Origin: Desulfatibacillum aliphaticivorans DSM 15576
GTDB taxonomy: Bacteria > Desulfobacterota > Desulfobacteria > Desulfobacterales > Desulfatibacillaceae
Direction: 5' to 3'
Assembly: GCF_000429905.1 (NCBI RefSeq)
Contig: NZ_AUCT01000008.1
Span: 1-64,000, forward strand
Length of the DNA: 64,000 nucleotides
Below are positions 57,011 to 64,000 of the stretch, piece after piece. The notes under the pieces were generated by a model, which was not told the origin of the DNA, made no database searches, and worked only from the letters and a program-made list of their open reading frames with translations. A program made the translations under genes and the position numbers. Every line of letters starts with the position of its first letter. Within the stretch, counting starts at the first letter, position 1.

Positions 57011-58462
57011 TCAAGGGTTTAGGGATTGGATGAGGTCCGGAGCGCAGGTTGCGGGCTCCGTGCGGATTAACTCGGCTTCCAGGCGGTCCAGAAATCTTTC
57101 CGCCAGATCCCGGCTCAGTACGTTTTGGCAGAACCCTAGCGTAACCAAAAGGCTGTCGCCCAGGCCGGAGATGCAGACAGTCACCACGGGCGGAGTGGAT
57201 CGGGTTGCTGTGACGCCCGCCCAGGCGGCTGGCGCGCCGTTAAACCGGAATTTTTCCGGGTCGATCACCCCGGCGTTGGTGAACATGAGGCCCAAGTCGC
57301 CGGTGGAGGCGGACTTTTTCTTGAGGATGTCGCCTATTCCGTCGTGAAAGCGCAACCCCACGGAAAAGGGCATGGTTTTAAATACGGCGGCGGACAGGGG
57401 AATGTTGCCCATGCCAATGTATTCCTGCTTGAGCTTCTGAAAAGCGTCATGGACGATTCGGAGCAGGGAATTGTAATCCCCCGGCAGTCCGCGCCCCACA
57501 TTGATGTAGGAAAAGCCGGAAAGGTTGCACACGGACTCGGCCTGGCCGCCGGGAATGTAGCGCCTCAGGTCCGCCGTGGCCACCATTCTGGCGTAGGCTT
57601 TGGGATCGGAGTTCAGCAGGGAGTAAAAGGCCCGGATGGCGGCCGTGGCCGCAGTATCGTTGATGGTCGCGCCCCGGGCCTTTCCATAGGCCTTTAATCG
57701 TCTGAAATCTTCCCCGGCGATCACCCGGGTCAACAGGGTTCGTCCTTCAGGAGGCTGAAAGTCCAGGGGAGCCCTGCGCTTGCTCCGTCCCCGGAGAAAT
57801 ACATGGGCGTCCGCCATGGTTCTGCGCAATACGCCCAAACGATCCCGCCAACCCATGTGGCGAAAAACCTGGGCAAGGCCCCGGGCGCCATGGATATTGG
57901 AGGGGGGGATGTAATAAGGATCGCGTTCCAGGCGGTTGTAGGTTCTAGCCAGCAGATAAGCCAGGTCCTTGACTCCCCCGCCGTCGCTGGCCACGTGATT
58001 CACCCGAAGGCACAACAGGTCGTTCCGGCCCCGCAGCACCCAGACGCGGGCCTGGGGCCCCTGGTGCACGTCCAGGTCCGGCAGGGAATCCCAATAGCCT
58101 CCGGGGTCGTCCTCATCAAGGGGATTTTCCACCAGCGTACAGATTTCCTCCGCGTTCAGATCGGGCAGGCGCTCCCAATGTTGCCCAAAGGCGGTTTCCA
58201 CGAATCGGCATCCCAGGATCGGCTCCGCGTCCAGGCACATGCGCATGGCTTGCTTAAGGCGAACGAAATCAAGCCTGCCGTTCAATTGGGCGATCAAACC
58301 GAAATTGGCGCAATGGGAGTTGCGCATCCAATAGAGGATTTTATCCTCCAGGACTACGGGAAACCGCTTTGGAATGTTCTGGTTTTCGGGTTGCATGGTT
58401 GGTCCGCTTCCTTTAACGGCCGCGTTGCCCAGCCGGCCCATTTCAACCTGCCTTTGTTTCAT
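57011..58462 (-). CDS. Condensation-domain-like acyltransferase (HxxxDG type)
   Basis: A 483-residue protein of the CoA-dependent acyltransferase superfamily. The catalytic motif is NHVASDGGGVKDL near residue 160 (HxxxDG). Residues 28-60 (FPVVLEDKILYWMRNSH) and late motifs (GGQAESVCNLSGFSYINVGR, FTNAGVID) resemble the wax ester synthase/alcohol acetyltransferase and NRPS-condensation-like group. The acceptor is unknown. Translation starts 1 nt after the SDR stop (or at an ATG 22 codons later), so it is coupled to the SDR. Confidence 0.75.
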   Translation of the reverse strand: MKQRQVEMGRLGNAAVKGSGPTMQPENQNIPKRFPVVLEDKILYWMRNSHCANFGLIAQLNGRLDFVRLKQAMRMCLDAEPILGCRFVETAFGQHWERLPDLNAEEICTLVENPLDEDDPGGYWDSLPDLDVHQGPQARVWVLRGRNDLLCLRVNHVASDGGGVKDLAYLLARTYNRLERDPYYIPPSNIHGARGLAQVFRHMGWRDRLGVLRRTMADAHVFLRGRSKRRAPLDFQPPEGRTLLTRVIAGEDFRRLKAYGKARGATINDTAATAAIRAFYSLLNSDPKAYARMVATADLRRYIPGGQAESVCNLSGFSYINVGRGLPGDYNSLLRIVHDAFQKLKQEYIGMGNIPLSAAVFKTMPFSVGLRFHDGIGDILKKKSASTGDLGLMFTNAGVIDPEKFRFNGAPAAWAGVTATRSTPPVVTVCISGLGDSLLVTLGFCQNVLSRDLAERFLDRLEAELIRTEPATCAPDLIQSLNP

Positions 58463-58463
58463 G

Positions 58464-59288
58464 TCATGCCTGGTCTTTGCGAATCTTCCTGAAGCTCCGC
58501 ATCATGTACCATCCCATGGGAGTCAACAGCGCCGGGGATAAGCGATAGGCCCTCCAGGCCAGCTTGGCGTGAAAGGGAAACACAATGATTCCCTTGTTCC
58601 TGGCTACGCCCTTAAGAGTAAGCTCCGCCGCCTTGTCCACCGGCAGCATGGGAAGGGTGAAAATATTCTTCACATCCTTGTTGTCAGCCTTGTGTATGGG
58701 GGTTTTTTCCCAGATTTCCGTTTCAATGAGGCCGGGGCAAACCAGGCTGACCTTAACCCCCAAACGGGCGGCTTCGGCCCGCAGCGTGGACGTGAGCCCC
58801 ACCACCGCGTGCTTGGATGCGGAATACGGCCCCTTGACCGGAAAGGGCAACAGCCCTCCCAGGGACGAAACGTTTACAATATGCCCGTGGCCCTGGGCGG
58901 CCATGGCTGCATAGGCGTAGTGGGAGCCGTACAGGACGCCCATGAGGTTTACGTCCAGCACCCTGCGCCAGTCGTCCAGGGACAGGTCGCGCATTTCTCC
59001 CGCAATGCTGATGCCCGCGTTGTTGAAATAATAATCCAGCCGTCCGCGCTCCTGCACGGTCCGGTCAATGATCTTTTTAACGTCCTCTTCCTGAGTCACG
59101 TCCACCTGGGCGGCGGTTGCGGACCCGCCCTGGTCCCTGACTTCCCGGGCCGTTCTTTCCACCCGGTCCAGGTGATGGCCCGCCGCGATTACAAAAGCGC
59201 CGCTCCGGCCCAAAGCCAAACAAAGGGCCTTGCCGATTCCGGCCGCCGCTCCGGTGACTACGGCAATCTTTTCGTTGAAAACATCCAT
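58464..59288 (-). CDS. Short-chain dehydrogenase/reductase
   Basis: A 274-residue classical SDR. The cofactor loop is TGAAAGIGKALC (residues 13-24), then NNAGISIAG, the catalytic serine in NVSSLGG, and YSASKHAVVG with the YxxxK pair. The C-terminus (FRKIRKDQA) is basic and the last 60 residues hydrophobic (FPFHAKLAWRAYRL), a membrane-associating feature seen in lipid-acting SDRs. It is followed at once by the acyltransferase-like gene. A fatty or lipid carbonyl substrate is likely but unproved. Confidence 0.9.
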   Translation of the reverse strand: MDVFNEKIAVVTGAAAGIGKALCLALGRSGAFVIAAGHHLDRVERTAREVRDQGGSATAAQVDVTQEEDVKKIIDRTVQERGRLDYYFNNAGISIAGEMRDLSLDDWRRVLDVNLMGVLYGSHYAYAAMAAQGHGHIVNVSSLGGLLPFPVKGPYSASKHAVVGLTSTLRAEAARLGVKVSLVCPGLIETEIWEKTPIHKADNKDVKNIFTLPMLPVDKAAELTLKGVARNKGIIVFPFHAKLAWRAYRLSPALLTPMGWYMMRSFRKIRKDQA

Positions 59289-59523
59289 TTCACCGCCTAT
59301 TCACGGGATTAGTCGATTTCATCGTCCTGTGAATACAAGGGTATGGCTCGACGCCTGGGTTTTGCAACCCTTTCCCCAAAATAAAACTGCTTGTATTAAA
59401 ATATTAGCGATGGGCCGAAAGCCCCCTCCGAGCTTCGGCGTCTTAACAAGGCCGACTTTTCCCGGGCTTCAAAGAAATCCGGAATATATGATTGACCGCT
59501 GTGCGATGAGTCGTGGTCAGCGG

Positions 59524-60930
59524 TCAGGCCAGTCCGTTATTTTGAAAGAACTCGGTAATCTCCCGTTTAATCTCCTGCTCCGAGGCGAAACGGGGGTCAA
59601 AAGAGTCCGTAGATAGAAATAATACAGGAAGATCGGACTTTTGGCAAACATCCCGTATTAATTTTCCCATGGCCCAGCCCCCTTTACAGCCCTGGTGCCG
59701 GGTGAAAATCATGCAATCGCCCGAGTATTCCTCCAAAATGCGCTTTAATTCCTCGGTGAAAAACTCGGCCGGGCCGCGCAATTGGCGCGCCATGGCAATA
59801 TTCAAATGGGATCGGGCCAGGTCCCGGATCATGGTTTCCCGGGAGGACAGGTCGATCATGTTGGTATTGACCCTGCCCATGAAATCCGCCACGGTCACGG
59901 CGCCGAAACGCCGGTTCAACCAGGGCTCCAAAAAATGAAAGCCGATGGGGATGTCCCACCAGATGACCCGGATTTTCTGCTTTTTGATAAATCCCTTGCC
60001 CTTGGCGAGCCGGGCCTTGGCGTTCTCGCAAATCATTCGGGCGAACTGAAGCCCGTTTTCCGTGCCATGGGCCGCAATGCTGTGCTGCCACCCCAAAAGC
60101 AGGCAGGTCAGGTTGCACGGCGACGGCACAGCCCGGGCCATTTCCGTATATTCCTGCAGCAGGGCGTTGGTCCTGTTAATGTTGTCGCACACCTGAGCCA
60201 AATCGTCCCAGTTTACTTTCAGGCCGGTGTTGTCCTCCAGAAAACCGATCAACTCCAGGAGGTTGTCTGCGTAATAATCCACGCTGTCGTCATCGTCCCA
60301 ATAGGGGGTGTCCACGGAAAACAGCGGCGCTTTGGTCAGGTATTCCAGGGTTTGATAGCTGGAAACCACGGAATCGCACGGATGGGAGCTTGAAATAAGC
60401 AAATCCGGCTTGGGCGCCTGATGAGTCAAATAAGCGCCTATGGCCGCCTTGCCTGCGGAGCAAAACTCCGTGGGCAGCCCTTCCCGCTCTGCAGCCTCGA
60501 TGATCTTCACCGTGGTGTGCGTGCCCATATTATGCCCCATGATGGCCATGGACTCGGGCACATACATGACCACGTCCAGCACCCGCAGGATTTCGTTGGA
60601 CAGGTTGAACTCGGACCACACCACCGGCCAGGTCCCTTTTTCCGCATACAACAGGTCGTCCATGTATTCCAGGTAATCAAGGTATACATAGCGCATGGCC
60701 TTGAGGTCCGCGGGCCTGACCAGGCCCCCGCCGATCATGGAGAAACTGTGGCGACGGGCGCTGTTGGACCGGGTTTCCCTGCCGGGTATGACAAAACGCA
60801 GCAGGCGCGTGAAGACATACACCAGCCTGGGAAACCTAAGCAGAAAGATCAAAAGCCTGAGCCTGCGCCGTTGATACTTCCACACCTGGAGTTTTTTTAA
60901 TGCTTTTTCCCCCACACTGACTTCCTGCAT
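59524..60930 (-). CDS. 2-hydroxyacyl-CoA dehydratase / benzoyl-CoA reductase family protein
   Basis: A 468-residue HgdB/BcrB-type protein. Cys ligands of the 4Fe-4S cluster are visible in EFCSAGKAAIGA, SSHPCDSVV and RHQGCKGGWAMG; the fold marks include PLFSVDTPYWDD and KIRVIWWDIP. The partner subunit and the ATP-dependent activator (HgdC-type) are not in the window, so it may be a divergent member with another role. The N-terminal 50 residues are basic with a hydrophobic patch. It is 235 nt upstream of the SDR gene in transcription order. Confidence 0.82.
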   Translation of the reverse strand: MQEVSVGEKALKKLQVWKYQRRRLRLLIFLLRFPRLVYVFTRLLRFVIPGRETRSNSARRHSFSMIGGGLVRPADLKAMRYVYLDYLEYMDDLLYAEKGTWPVVWSEFNLSNEILRVLDVVMYVPESMAIMGHNMGTHTTVKIIEAAEREGLPTEFCSAGKAAIGAYLTHQAPKPDLLISSSHPCDSVVSSYQTLEYLTKAPLFSVDTPYWDDDDSVDYYADNLLELIGFLEDNTGLKVNWDDLAQVCDNINRTNALLQEYTEMARAVPSPCNLTCLLLGWQHSIAAHGTENGLQFARMICENAKARLAKGKGFIKKQKIRVIWWDIPIGFHFLEPWLNRRFGAVTVADFMGRVNTNMIDLSSRETMIRDLARSHLNIAMARQLRGPAEFFTEELKRILEEYSGDCMIFTRHQGCKGGWAMGKLIRDVCQKSDLPVLFLSTDSFDPRFASEQEIKREITEFFQNNGLA

Positions 60931-61151
60931 CTATTGTAAAACAAAGGAATGGTAAGGCACGGAGCGCAAATCGGGGATGCCTTGCGGCTTTGGGACAACC
61001 GTACAGAAAAGGTATGGCACGGGGCCGAATTATTGTCAAGGCGTTGAAAACTGACAAACCGGAGCGTCAGGCTTGAACAGATAGTATTTTATCCTGCCGG
61101 AATTCACCCCGGCTTGGACTAAGCCGCTCCTGCAAAACTCCATTTATCCTG

Positions 61152-61589
61152 CTACTCCGGCTTGACCGCCTGATGGGTTGCGTAGGCCTTGGCCAGGAGT
61201 TTGTCCTCGAGATTCTTAAAGTCCACTTCCACGTGCACGGTGGTTCTGCTGCGGTTGATGACTATTGCGGTTGCATGGACCACGCCTTCTTTCATGGGGC
61301 GAAAATAAGACACCCGAAGGTCTGTGGTTTTGACGATTTCATCAGGCTTTAAGACGGTCATGGCCGCAATGGCCGACAAGGTGTCGCCCAGGGCCGCGTA
61401 AAAGCCTCCGTAGACCTCGCCCCGGCTGTTGCCCATGCGTTCGTCAAAGGCCCATTCGGCGTGGACCATGCCTGGCGCCCATTTTTTCAATTTGGGCAGG
61501 CCAAGGGTTTCGTGCGCCCTGGACGTAATCAGGGGTTCGCCGGGCGAGTCTTCCAGCAGGCTGTCCAGCACCTTGTTCCAATCGGTCAT
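61152..61589 (-). CDS. Hotdog-fold thioesterase (PaaI-like)
   Basis: A 145-residue acyl-CoA thioesterase-like protein: MGNSRGEVYGGFYAALGDTLSAIAAMTVL carries the active region (N and D/E around GG-x-Y-A-A-L-G-D), followed by IVKTTDLRVSYFRPMKEGVVHATA and VHVEVDF. The arrangement equals PaaI/YbgC-like hotdogs, which hydrolyse acyl-CoA. The ATG at 61589 has GGAG upstream. It is single, upstream of the dehydratase-like gene by about 220 nt, same strand. Substrate unknown. Confidence 0.85.
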   Translation of the reverse strand: MTDWNKVLDSLLEDSPGEPLITSRAHETLGLPKLKKWAPGMVHAEWAFDERMGNSRGEVYGGFYAALGDTLSAIAAMTVLKPDEIVKTTDLRVSYFRPMKEGVVHATAIVINRSRTTVHVEVDFKNLEDKLLAKAYATHQAVKPE

Positions 61590-61716
61590 CAATATGGTCT
61601 CCGGGCGTCAAAAATTATGGGGCAATGCAGGGCGTCCAATCCTTAAAGATAGATACTTAGCACAATAATCGCGTTTACGACCAATCCAGAAGAACACCTT
61701 TTATCCATCCGCATTT

Positions 61717-62193
61717 TTATTGTGCATGTCCCTGACTCCAAGACGCCTTATTCTCATGCCACCATTGGATATATTTTTCTGCAATGTCAGGCTCCGATTC
61801 AAACAAATCCCATTGTTCAAGATCCACTCCCGTAATCTCCTTGACAGCATACCATAAAAGAAAATCGCCCCCTTGCCAGTCGTTATCCTTATCCTTCTGC
61901 AACTTTTCCATTATAACGGGCAAGGCGGGAGGGCCGAGGTTTATTATGGCGCCAAACGGCTCATTTTCCACGTACGTAGAACGCAATGAGCTATACATCA
62001 CGTCCGGCGTGTCACAATAAATTTGCCAGTTTCGATAGGCTTCATCAAATTGGCCTTTTATGGTCACGGTTTTTTCCGGCTGGGTGCTGGAATGGCCGAC
62101 GCCCTGATCGGACGCGATTCCATGAGACGTCAGAGCAACCAACGATAACCCCACACACAGCATAACCATTTTAATATACAATGATTTATTCAT
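61717..62193 (-). CDS. Unknown exported protein
   Basis: A 158-residue protein with a signal peptide (KMVMLCVGLSLVALTSHGIA) and a mature part of about 130 residues. GPPALPVIMEKLQKDKDNDW and LLWYAVKEITGVDLEQWDLF give a helical, HEAT-like look, rich in Trp. No family recognised. It is the third of three unknown exported or anchored proteins on this strand (61.7-63.6 kb), spaced 60-90 nt apart. Confidence 0.6.
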   Translation of the reverse strand: MNKSLYIKMVMLCVGLSLVALTSHGIASDQGVGHSSTQPEKTVTIKGQFDEAYRNWQIYCDTPDVMYSSLRSTYVENEPFGAIINLGPPALPVIMEKLQKDKDNDWQGGDFLLWYAVKEITGVDLEQWDLFESEPDIAEKYIQWWHENKASWSQGHAQ

Positions 62194-62252
62194 ACTCCCC
62201 CTAAAGTCCTGAGTATTGAGTTTGCAGCAGTTTCAAAAAAAACGTTTGCGCC

Positions 62253-62762
62253 TTATTCGTAGAACTTATTTGAATACCATGTCTTTTCAACGACGTCGGA
62301 AAAATTTGTCAGCAACACCTCCCGTTCATAAACAAGCTGCTCGTCAAACCGTAAGGTAGCGATATATACTAAAAAATCAGATCCATAGTGAAGTTCCAGG
62401 CAATAGCCCTTGTCAGTTGAAATGAGAGCGGCTGTGCTCACATCAGCAATGTCACAAAAAGCGCTTCGAGCGATATATATCGGCTTTGAGTTTACGCTGA
62501 TCATAATATTATCGACAATACTGCACGGAAACTTGGAATATGTGCAGCTGGTATGCTTTGTTGCTGGAGACGGCTCATGTGGGGAGCCAATATCAACCTC
62601 ATGAGCGCTAATCACAACTTCAATATTCTCTGTTTCAGACTCGAATCTTAAAGTAGTTTCACCGCTGGAATTCACTTGCTGCTTGACGGGCTCGAAAGAC
62701 GCCTGTGCGTAAGTTGCGAAGCCAAAACAAAAAATGAGCATTAGTGCGGATAATATTCGCAT
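62253..62762 (-). CDS. Unknown exported protein
   Basis: A 169-residue protein with a signal peptide (MRILSALMLIFCFGFATYAQ, cut after AQA). The mature part is beta-rich (TTLRFESETENIEVVISAHEV, then YLELHYGSDFLVYIATLRFDE-type) with four Cys (TSCTYSKFPC, AFCDI, YCLEL), which could form disulfides outside the membrane. No family recognised. It lies between the two other unknown proteins and may share a transcript. Confidence 0.6.
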   Translation of the reverse strand: MRILSALMLIFCFGFATYAQASFEPVKQQVNSSGETTLRFESETENIEVVISAHEVDIGSPHEPSPATKHTSCTYSKFPCSIVDNIMISVNSKPIYIARSAFCDIADVSTAALISTDKGYCLELHYGSDFLVYIATLRFDEQLVYEREVLLTNFSDVVEKTWYSNKFYE

Positions 62763-62852
62763 AGCGCCTCCTGCTTTAACTGCCCCATATCAACCATAAA
62801 ATAAGCATGTTATAGAAATCAATCAGCATATGAAAGCCTAAAAAGCAGATTT

Positions 62853-63605
62853 TCATTGTTTTTCCATCATCGGAGTTTCTGTAATTGTAAAACTTGCCAA
62901 AATACAGTCAATGGCCTCCTGGTCCAGGCCGATGAAATCGATCTCGTATGATTTGTCATCTTTCCCAAAAACCCAACACCTGACAGGGCCAAAGGCCGCT
63001 CCAATATCCGGGGGATTTGGCGTTGGAAATCCCAACTGGATAATGTTCAAGTTTTCGGTGGAGGCAGTATATTGATGCTCATCTGCATTGAGCGGCTTCA
63101 TCATCAGCAGAAGAAACGCTCGCCAGATCTCTTCCTTGGAGTCAAAAAAGGAAATTTGATCCGGCGTGACCTGGAGCTGACGCCTGTTGAATTCATATAA
63201 GCTCACAGGTTCGTCGCCGTACAGCATGTTCTTCAGGTCGCGATACTCCTCGCTTTCCTGAAAATCAGAGGGGCATTTCCTTACGTGCACTGCGGCGGCG
63301 CTTTCAAGAGAATATGAAAAAACCCATTCCGTCGCCGACATTTTTTCAACAGGGTGTGGAGAAACAAAGAAAAAACCCGGGGCGGCGATTTCAACCTCAC
63401 TGGGAGAATGGCTTGTACACTCTATGCGCCCCCGGTCTTCCAAAACAGCGTTGTAAGCGCTGGACTTGTCCCGCCCATACTTGAATTTTACCATACTCCA
63501 GAGAAAAAGCCTCTCATGCATGGCGACCAGGGCATACATACAAACAACTATCACAACGCTAACGACGATCCACACATCCCGCTTCCGCTTAAAAGTGTTC
63601 GCCAT
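62853..63605 (-). CDS. Unknown single-span anchored protein
   Basis: A 250-residue protein. The N-terminus is very basic (MANTFKRKRD), then one span (VWIVVSVVIVVCMYALVAM); the remainder is soluble and probably periplasmic, including a patch PGFFFVSPHPVEKMSATEW and a segment NIIQLGFPTPNPPDIG. The ATG at 63605 is chosen for GGAG upstream; the frame is open to 63662. No family recognised. Confidence 0.6.
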   Translation of the reverse strand: MANTFKRKRDVWIVVSVVIVVCMYALVAMHERLFLWSMVKFKYGRDKSSAYNAVLEDRGRIECTSHSPSEVEIAAPGFFFVSPHPVEKMSATEWVFSYSLESAAAVHVRKCPSDFQESEEYRDLKNMLYGDEPVSLYEFNRRQLQVTPDQISFFDSKEEIWRAFLLLMMKPLNADEHQYTASTENLNIIQLGFPTPNPPDIGAAFGPVRCWVFGKDDKSYEIDFIGLDQEAIDCILASFTITETPMMEKQ

Positions 63606-63857
63606 TAGTGCGTCTCCACGCTGCGGCCCTCGCCGTCTCCTATCTGTAATGGGAATTGCCACTTTTGAATTAACCAGAACAATCTCAAAAACTCAACAAT
63701 TATGGCATAATGCTGAAAATAAAACCGCCTCGCCCTTGGAAAATATGGCCATCTCGTATACAATCAGCCAAAGGGCGTCGGATGAACCTGCGCGCATGCT
63801 TTTTCCTTAATGAACGGCATTAGTCATATTTCAATCTTTTTATGAGGGAAACGGATA

Positions 63858-64000
63858 TTGGCGTTTTGGAATAAAATAAACTATCCAAGAACATTCATCC
63901 CGTTGGGAATTTTCTGTCTAATCGTCATTGTTATCGCCTTATCATGGTGGAAAGCAGTTTCCCTTTCTTCGGGAAAAAGTTTCGACATCACCCCTGAAAA
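63858..64000 (+). CDS. Membrane protein N-terminus (partial, runs off the window)
   Basis: A TTG at 63858 is preceded by GAGGG and opens a frame that runs to the right edge. The 47 visible residues have a basic start (AFWNKINYPRTF), one clear hydrophobic span (IPLGIFCLIVIVIALSWW), then a soluble part. The rest is outside the window, so family and function are unknown. The non-ATG start lowers confidence. Confidence 0.45.
   Translation, partial: MAFWNKINYPRTFIPLGIFCLIVIVIALSWWKAVSLSSGKSFDITPE

Noticed and set aside
1..64000. CRISPR arrays, rRNA and tRNA genes
   Set aside because: I scanned for regularly spaced repeats and for tRNA-like T-loop signatures (GGTTCGAATCC-like) and saw none; a covariance search would settle this.

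Overview
The window looks like chromosomal DNA from an anaerobic, probably sulfate-reducing deltaproteobacterium of the Desulfobacteraceae type (a Desulfatibacillum-like genome is my best guess, by inference only). The reasons are corrinoid/tetrahydrofolate C1 chemistry with a reductive activator, many Fe-S proteins with DUF1847, DUF169 and heterodisulfide-reductase-like domains, a 2-hydroxyacyl-CoA dehydratase family protein, anaerobic cobaltochelatase CbiK under a cobalamin riboswitch, and mid-to-high GC genes with strong Shine-Dalgarno sites.

Layout. 1-129 is the edge of a transposase. 0.5-2.2 kb holds an acyl-CoA ligase ending at a strong terminator. 2.3-8.5 kb (minus) is a tight block: copZ, copA, a TVP38 membrane protein, a MerA-like flavoprotein and two selenodomain-associated transferases. 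8.7-12.5 kb has a ferritin-like protein and the overlapping oxidative pentose phosphate operon gnd-zwf-pgl. 12.7-16.4 kb (plus) has a Nudix hydrolase, then an overlapping hydantoinase-like and histone-deacetylase-like pair. 16.4-20.3 kb (minus) has a HAD phosphatase, a DUF2325 protein, a radical SAM protein and a DsbA/FrnE-like protein.

20.3-22.0 kb is a cobalamin riboswitch, a small membrane gene, a terminator, a new promoter and cbiK. 22.0-22.6 kb is a graveyard with an IS110 fragment and intergenic repeats. 22.6-32.4 kb is the centrepiece: a minus-strand operon (CobW-like GTPase, Cys-tailed unknown, DUF1638, corrinoid protein, UroD-type methyltransferase, ASKHA ferredoxin activator, methyl-THF methyltransferase, HdrD-like protein) divergent from a GntR/HutC regulator and a second corrinoid protein. 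The regulatory region has a palindrome inside the operon promoter and an attenuator-like leader before the regulator. The likely role is to move a methyl group from an unknown donor through a corrinoid protein to tetrahydrofolate.

32.4-35.9 kb is a two-subunit biotin-dependent carboxylase with divergent carboxyltransferase motifs. 36.2-38.3 kb has small membrane proteins and a DHH phosphoesterase. 38.3-40.6 kb is an AT-rich island of three unknown membrane or exported proteins, followed by about 1 kb of repeat-filled non-coding DNA. 41.6-43.5 kb is a marR gene and an ADP-forming acyl-CoA synthetase alpha-type gene. 44.0-45.8 kb is glnK-amt behind a clear sigma-54 promoter. 46-49 kb has a carboxymuconolactone decarboxylase-like protein, a TrkA-type K+ channel, a YqgE protein and a cytidylate-kinase-like protein. 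49.5-50.4 kb encodes an omptin-type outer-membrane protease with its four catalytic residues. 50.6-54.4 kb is a cluster of two related ferredoxin-domain proteins around DUF1847 and DUF169 proteins. 54.4-56.1 kb is a TetR/nitronate-monooxygenase-like operon with an operator in its promoter. 56.5-61.6 kb has a membrane protein, a condensation-like acyltransferase, an SDR, a 2-hydroxyacyl-CoA dehydratase-like protein and a hotdog thioesterase. 61.7-64 kb holds unknown exported or anchored proteins.
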